From NCBI GenBank assembly GCA_934047225.1, contig CAKOHE010000044.1, positions 434,001 through 498,000 of the forward strand: 64,000 bases of DNA, given 5' to 3'. Positions within the stretch are counted from its first letter, which is position 1; each line of letters opens with the position of its first letter. Below are positions 13,409 to 25,150 of this stretch, piece by piece. A model generated the notes under the pieces. That model ran no database searches, had not been told where the DNA came from, and saw nothing but the letters and a program-made list of their open reading frames with translations. The translations under genes were made by a program, and so were the position numbers. Source of the stretch: Ypsolopha sequella (lineage: Eukaryota > Arthropoda > Insecta > Lepidoptera > Ypsolophidae).

Positions 13409-13424
13409 TGGTGACCCCGAACGT
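13409..13424 (+). promoter_or_regulatory. Primer binding site, tRNA-Trp type
   Basis: TGGTGACCCCGA followed by ACGT starts two bases after the 5' LTR. TGG complements the CCA tail, and the rest complements the tRNA-Trp acceptor/T-arm sequence (CGTCGGGGTCACCA in Drosophila, from memory), with one extra A. Confidence 0.75.
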
Positions 13425-14419
13425 CGATTTCTGGACAGTGCGTTTTATGGCTGTTGGGGTATCATGTTCGTGAACTGAACAGACAGGACAGCGGGAAGAG
13501 AACTCCCCGTCGAGTAGAGTCGTGGCTCGGCGGGAATTACAACGACTTACGTTGTGGTCGGCGAGTATCCAAGAGGCGGAGGCAGAAAAATTTACAAAAA
13601 CGCCGGCAAGATGACAACCCGGAAGATACAGCCCGGAGGAGAGACATTATCGAAGGACAACAGCAGGAAGTCAGCATTAGCCCGGAGGAAACCCGGAGGT
13701 CAGCAGTAGCCCAGATAACAACATAGCCTAGAGGACAGCATACCGAAGAAAAAATCGGAACGTGAAGGTGCGGACGTGTTGCAAGTGATGACTTCGACAC
13801 CGTTACCAGAGAAGTAAGAGAATTCAAGAACGTAGCTACAAAAGAAGAAAATCGAGGAATATTTTGAGAAGCTTTCTGAGCCATGAAGGTATTTAGCGAA
13901 TTTTTATTAGCAACATACGACATGTGCAAAGAAACAAGATCCCGATATACATTACAGAGAAACCAGGATGTGTATATGAACACACACATACGAAAGTGCT
14001 GACAACGTGTGACAATTCTTGTGACGACCGGATACAGTACAATTCCATGCAGTGATATCGTGTTACGAAGCAACTATTTCGATATTTTATGAACCTTTGT
14101 ATTTTATGTACCTATTTCAGATTTTTTTGTTTTATTATGTTGTGTTATTGTTTTCAAAAATGGTTTATTTTGACGACTATACAGTCGGGTTTTGCAGAAA
14201 ACGCTACCTAACTCACGTTGTATCAGAATAGTTAGATTTGTAGATTTTCTAGAGCAATGATTAAAGTATATAAAGAGTATTATTTTCTAGAGCAATGATT
14301 AAAGTATATAAAGAGTATTATTTTTGGTTTTGCATACAGTACATATTGTGAGGTTCAGTGATAAAGATTCAGTTTTTTGTAAAAGTCGTGTAAATATTTT
14401 GTGGTTAAAATTCCGAAAA
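13425..14419 (+). other. Internal leader of the LTR element, non-coding
   Basis: Purine-rich leader to about 13,780, then AT-rich. A 90-codon frame at 13,454-13,726 is Arg/Gln/Glu-rich with no gag motif, and I do not call it a gene. Bases 14,244-14,320 are a tandem duplication of a 38-bp unit (TTTTCTAGAGCAATGATTAA...), present exactly twice. Confidence 0.55.
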
Positions 14420-14686
14420 ATGGGTAAACCGCAAAGTAAAAACGAGCAAGTTGTCATAGCACAGAATGGTGCAAACGAGTCAAGTAATTCGAAATTAGAA
14501 GAAAAAATGGAGATTTATGGAATTGTGATAGTGATAACAGTTATCATATTGTGTTTTTTATCAGTGTACGTATTATATACAAAGTGTAGTAATCATATGC
14601 GAAAGTGGTTAAGAAAAGAATTAAGAGCGTCAACTTTGGAGAGTGCTCCACAGGCATTCCAAAATACGATGCAGCAACATGTATAG
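14420..14686 (+). CDS. Small putative N-myristoylated single-pass membrane protein encoded by the LTR element
   Basis: The chosen ATG at 14,420 gives an 88-residue product; the frame extends upstream to 14,324, but this ATG exposes the N-terminus MGKPQSK, which fits an N-myristoylation signal (Gly2, Ser6, Lys7). A polar stretch with VVIAQNGANESS follows (residues 11-22), then a strongly hydrophobic segment at about 33-53 (IYGIVIVITVIILCFLSVYV), then a basic tail with KCSNHMRKWLRKELR and a polar C-terminus. The likely topology is a short lipidated N-terminus, one membrane span and a cytosolic basic tail; this is inference. I have a vague memory of similar MGxxxSK...VIAQNG ORFs in insect LTR elements but cannot name a family. 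It is the only plausible gene between the LTRs, and its function is unknown. Confidence 0.6.
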   Translation: MGKPQSKNEQVVIAQNGANESSNSKLEEKMEIYGIVIVITVIILCFLSVYVLYTKCSNHMRKWLRKELRASTLESAPQAFQNTMQQHV

Positions 14687-16186
14687 GACGAATTACGTCA
14701 GCAGGCAAATTGAAACAGAAAATTGAAAGTTTACGAAACAGTGACCATTGTGTTATTTTTGTTTAAGGTACAAAGAAGTGATCATACTAGAAAGTAGTTT
14801 TAAAGAATAGCTAAAGGTATTAGATTTGGGGAATGCGGATTAAGCAACTCAGATCTCAATGCAATAGCATGTGTAACGTAGAAATTATAAAATGAAATGT
14901 TAGGGTTCCGTGAGTTTATAACTCGAATATGAACCCGCGAGCTAAATGAAACTATAGATACGGGCAAGCCATATTTTAACCTGAACACTCTTCAAGTAGT
15001 TCCGAGCCCTCGGTGAATCGTAAAATGGCCTAGAGAGTATTTTTGCAAACTATCAAGTTATATTTTTTTTCTTTCCGCATTAAAGGGATCCTAGAGAGAT
15101 TTCCGAAACTTAGATATTTTTTCTTTTTCTTTCTGTTCTTGTAGATTGTAATTTTTTTAGTGTTTTATTATTGTTTTCAAGTGATTTATAATGTCGATAT
15201 ATAGTCAGGTTAAGCAGGAAACGCTATCTGAATGACATCGAATTAGAGCAAATAAGCAAAGACGAATAAACAGGGTTCCGTAATAGAATGCAAATGTAGA
15301 CCCTTGATGCAATGCGAAATTTATTTTTTATTTTTTTTTTGAATTTTATTGAATTTCTTGTGTATTGTGTATTGAAATGTCATTTATGTTTGTAATTTGT
15401 GTAACTATAAAGCATGTAAGTTAAAAAGTCATGAATTTTCGCTTACATGATGTAAAGATATACTATTGGTATACTAGGTATTTTTCTAGCTTTTGGATTG
15501 ATCACCAAAAAGTTATAAAATGTTTAGGATTCGGATAGATGTCAGGAAATGTATTTTTTGTGTTATGTAACAGTTTTGTATTTGTATTTTTCCTCTATAA
15601 TTGTTTAAAGTTTTTTTATATTAGCATTTTTCCACATTATTATACTGTGTAAAGTCCAGTTATGAATTGTGTAGTTGAACAAATTGAAAAATTTTCCATT
15701 ATAGCACTATTTTTGATATTATAACACCGTTATTATGTTATTTTACTGTTTCGAAATTCAAGTGTTATCTGTTAATTTGGTATTCAATTTCAGAGTAATT
15801 TCTACAGAAGTTAGTGTTAAAGAGTTTTTCAGTTTTATATTCATTTTTTTTTGTATTGTTTTCTTAAAGATTCTTGTGTAATTTTACATTATAAAATAGT
15901 CTTTACATTATGGTACTGCACAATGTTGAAATTTTATTTCATTGAAATTTATTTTCATTACAGCAAGATAAGAATTGCGTCAGCCAGTAGGCAGTTTCAT
16001 GTTACGAGCTTGCTTTGTGTTTACAATTGTTTAAATGTCGAGTCAGATTATGTTATTATTGCAACAGTGTATCAGAGTACAATCAGTGTAGTATGTTTTG
16101 AAACATTTAGGTACAATCAATGAAAGATGTTTTTAGTTTGTTAAAAATTTTATTTTGAAAAATTTTTTTTGTAGAAAGGGATGTAC
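14687..16186 (+). other. 3' internal non-coding region of the LTR element
   Basis: AT-rich, with no gag or pol frame. A diverged direct repeat of about 55-100 bp pairs 14,151-14,205 with 15,171-15,225 (TTATTGTTTTCAA... then TATACAGTCGGGTTTTGCAG / TATATAGTCAGGTTAAGCAG ... AACGCTA). A purine run AGAAAGGGATG at 16,173-16,183, just before the 3' LTR, is the probable polypurine tract. Confidence 0.55.
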
Positions 16187-16382
16187 TGTGGAGTCATGAA
16201 ATTGCTGATTGTAGCAATAAGTAATTGCGCACGACTTATGGCAAGGCACGTAGCCACGCCAGTTCTCTTCCCGACATTGTATAGTATTGACGTGTTTTCT
16301 TGTGTGGTTTTAGCCATTTGATTATATCGGACTACTAACAGTTAACCTGTGTTTCACTCAGTCAACACCCCAACCTGCCAAA
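16187..16382 (+). repeat. 3' LTR
   Basis: 196 bp starting TGTGGAGTCATG and ending TGCCAAA, followed directly by the CTCT duplication (16,383-16,386) and then satellite monomers. Confidence 0.9.
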
Positions 16383-19300
16383 CTCTTATGGAAAAGGGAT
16401 GAGGGGCGCGTTATTGCTCTTATGCAAAGGGATAAGGGGCACGTTATTGCTCTTATGCAAAGGGATGAGGGGCACGTTATTGCTCTTATGCAATGGGATG
16501 AAGAGCGCGTTATTGCTCTTATGCAAAGGGATGAATTGCGCTTTATTGCTCTTATGCAAAGGGATGAGGGGCACGTTATTGCTCTTATGCAATGGGATTA
16601 GGGGCGCGTTATTGCTCTTATGCAAAGGGATAAGGGGCACGTTATTGCTCTTATGCAAAGGGATGAGGGGCACGTTATTGCTCTTATGCAAAGGGATGAA
16701 GGGCGCGTTATTGCTCTTATGCAAAGGGATGAAGGGCGCGTTATTGCTCTTATGAAAAGGGATGAGGGGCACGTTATTGCTCTTATGCAAAGGGATAAAG
16801 GGCGCGTTATTGCTCTTATGCAAAGGGATGAGGGGCACATTATTGCTCTTATGCAAAGGGATGAAGGGCGCGTTATTGCTCTTATGCAAAGGGATGAGGG
16901 GCACGTTATTGCTCTTATGCAATGGGATAAGGGGCGCGTTATTGCTCTTATGCAAAGGGGTAAGGGGCACGTTATTGCTCTTATGCAAAGGGATGAAGGG
17001 CGCGTTATTGCTCTTATGAAAAGGGATGAGGGGTACGTTATTGCTCTTATGTGAAGGGATAAGGGGCGCGTTATTGCTCTTATGCAAAGGGATGAGGGGC
17101 ACGTTATTGCTCTTATGCAATAGGATAAGGGGCGCGTTATTGCTCTTATGCAAAGGGATAAGGGGCACGTTATTGCTCTTATGCAAAGGGATGAAGGGCG
17201 CGTTATTGCTCTTATGAAAAGGGATGAGAGGCACGTTATTGCTCTTATGCAAAGGGATGAAGGGCGCGTTATTGCTCTTATGCAAAGGGATAAGGGGCAC
17301 GTTATTGCTCTTATGCAAAGGGATGAAGGGCGCGTTATTGCTCTTATGCAAAGGGATAAGGGGCACGTTATTGCTCTTATGCAAAGGGATGAGGGGCATG
17401 TTATTGCTCTTATGCAATGGGATAAGGGGGGGGTTATTGCTCTTATGCAAAGGGATAAGGGGCACGTTATTGCTCTTATGCAAAGGGATGAAGAGCGCGT
17501 TATTGCTCTTATGAAAAGGGATGAGGGGCACGTTATTGCTCTTATGAAAAGGGATGAGGGGCACGTTATTGCTCTTATGCAAAGGGATGAAGGGCGCGTT
17601 ATTGCTCTTATGAAAAGGGATGAGGGGCACGTTATTGCTCTTATGCAAAGGGATGAAGGGCGCGTTATTGCTCTTATGCAAAGGGATAAGGAGCACGTTA
17701 TTGCTCTTATGCAAAAGGATGAGGGGCACGTTATTGCTCTTATGCAATGGGATAAGGGGCGCGTTATTGCTCTTATGCAAAGGGATAAGGGGCACGTTAT
17801 TGCTCTTATGCAAAGGGATGAAGGGCGCGTTATTGCTCTTATGAAAAGGGATGAAGGGCACGTCACTGTTCTTATGCAAAGGGATGAAGGGCGCGTTATT
17901 GCTCTTATGCAAAGGAATGAAGGGCGCGTTATTGCTCTTATGAAAAGGGATGAGGGGCACGTTATTGCTCTTATGCAAAAAGATGAAGGGCGCGTTATTG
18001 CTCTTATGAAAAGGGATGAGAGGCACGTTATTGCTCTTATGCAAAGGGATGAAGGGCGCGTTATTGCTCTTATGCAAAGGGATAAGGGGCACGTTATTGC
18101 TCTTATGCAATGGGATAAGGGGCGCGTTATTGCTCTTATGCAAAGGTATAAGGGGCACGTTATTGCTCTTATGCAAAGGGATGAGGGGCACGTTATTGCT
18201 CTTATGCAATGGGATGAAGGGCGCGTTATTGCTCTTATGCAAAGGGATGAAGGGCGCGTTATTGCTCTTATGAAAAGGGATGAGGGGCGCGTTATTGCTC
18301 TTATGCAAAGGGATAAGGGGCACGTTATTGCTCTTATGCAAAGGGATGAGGGGCACGTTATTGCTCTTATGCAATGGGATGAAGGGCGCGTTATTGCTCT
18401 TATGCAAAGGGATGAATTGCGCGTTATTGCTCTTATGCAAAGGGATGAATTGCGCGTTATTGCTCTTATGCAAAGGGATGAGGGGCACGATATTGCTCTT
18501 ATGCAATGGGATTAGGGGCGCGTTATTGCTCTTATGCAAAGGGATAAGGGGCACGTTTTTGCTCTTATGCAATGGGATTAGGGGCGCGTTATTGCTCTTA
18601 TGCAAAGAGATAAGGGGCACGTTATTGCTCTTATGCAAAGGGATGAGGGGCACGTTATTGCTCTTATGCAAAGGGATGAAGGGCGGGTTATTGCTCTTAT
18701 GAAAAGGGATGAGGGGCACGTTATTGCTCTTATGCAATGGGATAAGGGGCGCGTTATTGCTCTTATGCAAAGGGATGAAGGGCGCATTATTGCTCTTATG
18801 CAAAGGGATAAGGGGCACGTTATTGCTCTTATGCAAAGGGATGAGGGGCACGTTATTGCTCTTATGCAAAGGGATGAGGGGCATGTTATTGCTCTTATGC
18901 AATGGGATAAGGGGGGGGTTATTGCTCTTATGCAAAGGGATAAGGGGCACGTTATTGCTCTTATGCAAAGGGATGAAGAGCGCGTTATTGCTCTTATGAA
19001 AAGGGATGAGGGGCACGTTATTGCTCTTATGAAAAGGGATGAGGGGCACGTTATTGCTCTTATGCAAAGGGATGAAGGGCGCGTTATTGCTCTTATGAAA
19101 AACGATGAATGGCACGTTATTGCTCTTATGCAAAGGGATGAAGGGCGCGTTATTGCTCTTATGCAAAGGGATAAGGAGCACGTTATTGCTCTTATGCAAA
19201 GGGATGAGGGGCACGTTATTGCTCTTATGCAATGGGATAAGGGGCGCGTTATTGCTCTTATGCAAAGGGATAAGGGGCACGTTATTGCTCTTATGCAAAG

Positions 19301-22300
19301 GGATGAGGGGCACGTTATTGCTCTTATGCAAAGGGATGAGGGGCATGTTATTGCTCTTATGCAATGGGATAAGGGGGGGGTTATTGCTCTTATGCAAAGG
19401 GATAAGGGGCACGTTATTGCTCTTATGCAAAGGGATGAAGAGCGCGTTATTGCTCTTATGAAAAGGGATGAGGGGCACGTTATTGCTCTTATGCAATGGG
19501 ATAAGGGGCGCGTTATTGCTCTTATGCAAAGGGATGAAGGGCGCGTTATTGCTCTTATGAAAAACGATGAGGGGCACGTTATTGCTCTTATGCAAAGGGA
19601 TGAAGGGCGCGTTATTGCTCTTATGCAAAGGGATAAGGAGCACGTTATTGCTCTTATGCAAAGGGATGAGGGGCACGTTATTGCTCTTATGCAATGGGAT
19701 AAGGGGCGCGTTATTGCTCTTATGCAAAGGGATAAGGGGCACGTTATTGCTCTTATGCAAAGGGATGAAGGGCGCGTTATTGCTCTTATGAAAAGGGATG
19801 AAGGGCACGTTATTGTTCTTATGCAAAGGGATGAAGGGCGCGTTATTGCTCTTATGCAAAGGAATGAAGGGCGCGTTATTGCTCTTATGAAATGGGATGA
19901 GGGGCACGTTATTGCTCTTATGCAAAAAGATGAAGGGCACGTTATTGCTCTTATGAAAAGGGATGAGAGGCACGTTATTGCTCTTATGCAAAGGGATGAA
20001 GGGCGCGTTATTGCTCTTATGCAAAGGGATAAGGGGCACGTTATTGCTCTTATGCAATGGGATAAAGGGCGCGTTATTGCTCTTATGCAAAGGGATAAGG
20101 GGCACGTTATTGCTCTTATGCAAAGGGATGAGGGGCACGTTATTGCTCTTATGCAATGGGATGAAGGGCGCGTTATTGCTCTTATGCAAAGGGATGAAGG
20201 GCGCGTTATTGCTCTTATGAAAAGAGATGAGGGGCGCGTTATTGCTCTTATGCAAAGGGATAAGGGGCACGTTATTGCTCTTATGCAAAGGGATGAGGGG
20301 CACGTTATTGCTCTTATGCAATGGGATGAAGGGCACGTTATTGCTCTTATGCAAAGGGATGAATTGCGCGTTATTGCTCTTATGCAAAGGGATGAGGGGC
20401 ACGTTATTGCTCTTATGCAATGGGATTAGGGGCGCGTTATTGCTCTTATGCAAAGGGATGAATTGCGCGTTATTGCTCTTATGCAAAGGGATGAGGGGCA
20501 CGTTATTGCTCTTATGCAATGGGATTAGGGGCGCGTTATTGCTCTAATGCAAAGGGATAAGGGGCACGTTATTGCTCTTATGCAAAGGGATGAGGGGCAC
20601 GTTATTGCTCTTATGCAAAGGGATGAAGGGCGCGTTATTGCTCTTATGCAAAGGGATGAAGGGCGCGTTATTGCTCTTATGAAAAGGGATGAGGGGCACG
20701 TTATTGCTCTTATGCAATGGGATAAGGGGCGCGTTACTGCTCTTATGCAAAGGGATAAGGGGCACCGTATTGCTCTTATGCAAAGGGATGAAGGGCGCGT
20801 TATTGCTCTTATGCAAAAGGATGAGGGGCACGTTATTGCTCTTATGCAATGGGATAAGGGGCGCGTTATTGCTCTTATGCAAAGGGATAAGGGGCACGTT
20901 ATTGCTCTTATGCAAAGGGATGAAGGGCGCGTTATTGCTCTTATGAAAAGGGATGAAGGGCACGTTATTGTTCTTATGCAAAGGGATGAAGGGCGCGTTA
21001 TTGCTCTTATGCAAAGGAATGAAGGGCGCGTTATTGCTCTTATGAAAAGGGATAAGGGGCACGTTATTGCTCTTATGCAAAAAGATGAAGGGCGCGTTAT
21101 TGCTCTTATGAAAAGGGATGAGAGGCACGTTATTGCTCTTATGCAAAGGGATGAAGGGCGCGTTATTGCTCTTATGCAAAGGGATAAGGGGCACGTTATT
21201 GCTCTTATGCAATGGGATAAGGGGCGCGTTATTGCTCTTATGCAAAGGGATAAGGGGCACGTTATTGCTCTTATGCAAAGGGTTGAGGGGCACGTTATTG
21301 CTCTTATGCAATGGGATGAAGGGCGCGTTATTGCTCTTATGCAAAGGGATGAAGGGCGCGTTATTGCTCTTATGAAAAGGGATGAGGGGCGCGTTATTGC
21401 TCTTATGCAAAGGGATAAGGGGCACGTTATTGCTCTTATGCAAAGGGATGAGGGGCACGTTATTGCTCTTATGCAATGGGATGAAGGGCGCGTTATTGCT
21501 CTTATGCAAAGGGATGAATTGCGCGTTATTGCTCTTATGCAAAGGGATGAGGGGCACGTTATTGCTCTTATGCAATGGGATTAGGGGCGCGTTATTGCTC
21601 TTATGCAAAGGGATAAGGGGCACGTTATTGCTCTTATGCAAAGGGATGAGGGGCACGTTATTGCTCTTATGCAAAGGGATGAAGGGCGCGTTATTGCTCT
21701 TATGCAAAGGGATGAAGGGCGCGTTATTGCTCTTATGAAAAGGGATGAGGGGCACGTTATTGCTATTATGCAAAGGGATAAAGGGCGCGTTATTGCTCTT
21801 ATGCAAAGGGATGAGGGGCACGTTATTGCTCTTATGCAAAGGGATGAAGGGCGCGTTATTGCTCTTATGCAAAGGGATGAGGGGCACGTTATTGCTCTTA
21901 TGCAATGGGATAAGGGGCGCGTTATTGCTCTTATGCAAAGGGATAAGGGGCACGTTATTGCTCTTATGCAAAGGGATGAAGGGCGCGTTATTGCTCTTAT
22001 GAAAAGGGATGAGGGGTACGTTATTGCTCTTATGCGAAGGGATAAGGGGCGCGTTATTGCTCTTATGCAAAGGGATGAGGGGCACGTTATTGCTCTTATG
22101 CAATGGGATAAGGGGCGCGTTATTGCTCTTATGCAAAGGGTTTAAGGGGCACGTTATTGCTCTTATGCAAAGGGATGAAGGGCGCGTTATTGCTCTTATG
22201 AAAAGGGATGAGAGGCACGTTATTGCTCTTATGCAAAGGGATGAAGGGCGCGTTATTGCTCTTATGCAAAGGGATAAGGGGCACGTTATTGCTCTTATGC

Positions 22301-22638
22301 AAAGGGATGAAGGGCGCGTTATTGCTCTTATGCAAAGGGATAAGGGGCACGTTATTGCTCTTATGCAAAGGGATGAGGGGCATGTTATTGCTCTTATGCA
22401 ATGGTATAAGGGGGGGGTTATTGCTCTTATGCAAAGGGATAAGGGGCACGTTATTGCTCTTATGCAAAGGGATGAAGAGCGCGTTATTGCTCTTATGAAA
22501 AGGGATGAGGGGCACGTTATTGCTCTTATGAAAAGGGATGAGGGGCACGTTATTGCTCTTATGCAAAGGGATGAAGGGCGCGTTATAGCTCTTATGCAAA
22601 GGGATGAATTGCGCGTTATTGCTCTTATGCAAAGGGAT
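16383..22638. repeat. 33-bp satellite, block 2 (about 190 copies)
   Basis: Continuation of block 1 after the LTR element, with the same monomer types and phase. Marker monomers such as AAGGGGGGGTTATTGC (near 17,425, 18,910, 19,372 and 22,410) occur at several spacings, showing repeated block duplication. It ends at the 8-bp sequence AAAGGGAT that forms the left target duplication of the LINE. Confidence 0.97.
22631..22638. other. Left 8-bp target-site duplication (AAAGGGAT) of the LINE
   Basis: AAAGGGAT occurs here and at 25,151-25,158. It is part of the satellite monomer, and removing the LINE and one copy restores a continuous monomer. Confidence 0.8.
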
Positions 22639-25150
22639 ATACTTTGGATAGTCTTTTAAGCAAGAATACAACCGACTTGCTTCTTCTAGATGACCCGGAG
22701 TATATATGTAATGAATTAGTGTCCAATATTACAAAATCACTTAAAGAGAATACGCATGAAAAACGAATTTCAAAAAAACAACGAATTATTAAACCTTGGA
22801 TATCACAAGGAATATTACGATGCATTCAAAATAGAAACAGGATGCAGAAGAACCTTCGCTTGAATCCACATGATGAGGTACTTAGTGTCACTTATAGACG
22901 CTACCGCAATTACTGCACTAAACTAATCAAAAAATTAAAACGCAAATACGAGAATGAGCTACTTGAAAAGTCATTAAAAAATTCGAAGTCCCTTTGGAGA
23001 AACATTAAAAACATTACACACATGAAACAAAATAAAACTGAAAACGACATACTTCTAAACACTAAATCTAGTCAAAAAGAATCTCTTAATTACGTCAACA
23101 ATTTCTTCGTGAGCGTGGGTGAGAACCTTGCCAAAGATATAACTCCACTTAGCTCTTTACAAAAGTCGTCTGTGACCAATATGAGCAATTCCCTGCCCTC
23201 ATCATTTGTTTTACTGGATACTGATCATCAAGAGGTACATGAAGTTCTAATGAGTTTAAAAAACAACAGCGCTGCAGGATTGGATCACATACCGGTTAGT
23301 TTTCTAAAAGCAGCTAAGTCTATAGTAGTCCCAGTTATTACACACTTGGCTAACACTTGCTTCAGAAAGGGCGTTTTCCCGGCTATACTTAAACAAGCTG
23401 TTGTTACTCCGGTGCATAAGGGTGGAGACAGAGAGGATGTCAATAACTATAGGCCGATTTCGGTTTTGCCCGCATTGTCCAAAATATTAGAAAAACTTAT
23501 AAATAAGCGACTACTAAAATTTCTTAACAAGTTTAACATCTTATCTGAATCTCAGTACGGCTTTCGAACAGGTAAATCAACACAAGATGCAGTAATGGCT
23601 CTAACCTCTTTGATTACTGATCAATTGGACAATGGGGGTAACTGCTTAACGGTATTTCTAGACTTGAAAAAGGCATTTGACACCGTCTCTGTCCCCACCC
23701 TCGTCAAAAAATTGGAAAGCATTGGAGTGAGAGACAATGCTCTCGACTTAATTAAGGATTACCTCAGTGGGCGGAGGCAGCGAGTTAAGTTGGGACGACT
23801 TGTGAGTGATGATGCAAGCCTGACCCATGGCGTGCCTCAGGGTTTGGTCCTTGGACCAACCTTATTCTTAATTTATATAAATGAGCTTAGTAATATAAAA
23901 CTCCATAATACAAGGGTTTTCTCCTACGCTGACGACACTGCCATTGTGATCACGGGCAGCTCTTGGGTTTCTATCAAAAAAGACGCAGAATCTGCACTCT
24001 CTATTGTTGCTCTTTGGCTTAGACATAACTTACTTACACTAAATTCTTCTAAAACTAACTTCATGTGTTTTTCTATAAACAGTAGATCTCAACCACCAGA
24101 TGATTACAATCTTAAAGTACACAACTGTGAAAATCCGAGTAGCATTAACTGTAATTGTTCCGTGATAAATAGGGTAGCCACTTACAGATACCTAGGAATT
24201 ATGATTGACGATAGGCTCTCCTGGTACTCCCAAATTGATTTAATCGCATCAAGGACAAGGAAACTGATTTGGATTTTTAAAATATTGAGGTACTCTGCTA
24301 ATGAAAATCTCATAAAAAAAATATATATTGCTTTGGCACAATCAATCATAACCTATTGTATTCCAGTATGGGGAGGTGCATCCAAGGTAAAATTTCTAGA
24401 CGCAGAACGCGCTCAAAGAATACTTTTAAAAGTTATGTGCTTTAAAAAACTGAGATTCCCTACTCACACTCTTTACTCAATAACTGACTTACCAACTGTA
24501 CGACAGCTTTACATTTTACACACCATTTTAGAAAAACACAAATCTCTACCATTTGATTCCACTGTGCTGGCAAAGAGACGTAAAGACACTGTAGCTAAAA
24601 AAAGTAAATGTAAAACCTATTTTGCTCAGCACCAATATTTACACCAATCATCTCATTTATATAACCTTGCTAATAAAATTCTAAATATTTATACTGAAAC
24701 AAGCTTTACATGTAAGCGGCTGCTGACAGAATGGGTTAAAAAATTAAGCTATGAGGAAACAGAAAAAACTATTATTCATATTGAGAAATAAAGTATTATA
24801 ATAAGATATAATAAATTATTATGTACTACATAAACACAACGCGCTACACAAACACACACCCTCTCCCTCTCACACACACACACACCCTATCACGCCCTTA
24901 CCCACTCACACATCACTACACACTGAATTAAACTATGATTGTCACTTCTTAAATATAGCTGTAAAAGTATCACTTAAGTAAAAAGATTTAACAAAATGTA
25001 TTAATACTGAAATTGCTACGCGAGAGTGATTTTCTCCTGGCACGATTGTATTTACACTCAAAAGGAGAAATCAACCTCATATATTGTTAAAACGATTTGT
25101 TATCCAATAAACTATATTTTATTTTTTAAACTATATTTTATATTTATATT
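22639..25150 (+). mobile_element. 5'-truncated LINE (CR1/jockey superfamily) inserted in the satellite
   Basis: About 2.5 kb between two AAAGGGAT duplications made of satellite sequence. The 5' end starts inside ORF2, past the endonuclease, so the copy arrived truncated. The 3' UTR (24,792-25,150) carries a CA/CT-rich tract at about 24,855-24,925 and ends in an AT-rich tail rather than poly(A). A related but decayed 3' end lies at 56,540-56,980, so this family is resident in the genome. Confidence 0.88.
22644..24791 (+). CDS. Reverse transcriptase ORF2 fragment of the LINE (endonuclease missing)
   Basis: Open for 715 codons to the TAA at 24,789; the first codon is only where the frame emerges from the satellite junction, not a real start. 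Codons below count from 22,644. The linker region (about 1-190) is lysine-rich. Reverse transcriptase motifs follow in order: NNYRPISVLPALSKILEK (about 265-282), FLDLKKAFD with Asp340, GVPQGLVLGP (about 396-405), and FSYADDTAIVI with the catalytic YADD at 428-431. A C-terminal thumb region with ERAQR and a charged tail ends the protein. The QG-x-x-LGP box has Leu where Ser is usual, which may impair activity. Without the endonuclease and its own 5' end the copy cannot move by itself. The lack of stops suggests a recent insertion. Confidence 0.88.
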   Translation: MDSLLSKNTTDLLLLDDPEYICNELVSNITKSLKENTHEKRISKKQRIIKPWISQGILRCIQNRNRMQKNLRLNPHDEVLSVTYRRYRNYCTKLIKKLKRKYENELLEKSLKNSKSLWRNIKNITHMKQNKTENDILLNTKSSQKESLNYVNNFFVSVGENLAKDITPLSSLQKSSVTNMSNSLPSSFVLLDTDHQEVHEVLMSLKNNSAAGLDHIPVSFLKAAKSIVVPVITHLANTCFRKGVFPAILKQAVVTPVHKGGDREDVNNYRPISVLPALSKILEKLINKRLLKFLNKFNILSESQYGFRTGKSTQDAVMALTSLITDQLDNGGNCLTVFLDLKKAFDTVSVPTLVKKLESIGVRDNALDLIKDYLSGRRQRVKLGRLVSDDASLTHGVPQGLVLGPTLFLIYINELSNIKLHNTRVFSYADDTAIVITGSSWVSIKKDAESALSIVALWLRHNLLTLNSSKTNFMCFSINSRSQPPDDYNLKVHNCENPSSINCNCSVINRVATYRYLGIMIDDRLSWYSQIDLIASRTRKLIWIFKILRYSANENLIKKIYIALAQSIITYCIPVWGGASKVKFLDAERAQRILLKVMCFKKLRFPTHTLYSITDLPTVRQLYILHTILEKHKSLPFDSTVLAKRRKDTVAKKSKCKTYFAQHQYLHQSSHLYNLANKILNIYTETSFTCKRLLTEWVKKLSYEETEKTIIHIEK

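Larger units (their letters stand above)
13212..16382 (+). mobile_element. Non-autonomous LTR retrotransposon (3171 bp) inserted in the satellite
   Basis: Two 196-bp LTRs bound a 2779-bp interior with no gag, protease, reverse transcriptase or integrase frame. The CTCT duplication on both sides proves insertion into a satellite monomer. The primer binding site matches the 3' end of insect tRNA-Trp, as in CsRn1-type Ty3/gypsy elements, which also make 4-bp duplications; class assignment is inference from this. The only credible ORF encodes an 88-residue putative membrane protein. By length and content it is a large non-autonomous derivative that would need enzymes from a partner element. The LTRs differ at about 14 of 196 positions (counted by eye), mostly in their 3' half. 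Confidence 0.88.

Noticed and set aside
13454..13726. Gag-like gene in the LTR element
   Set aside because: 90 codons of basic/acidic low-complexity sequence with no zinc knuckle or capsid motif; it is more likely leader sequence.
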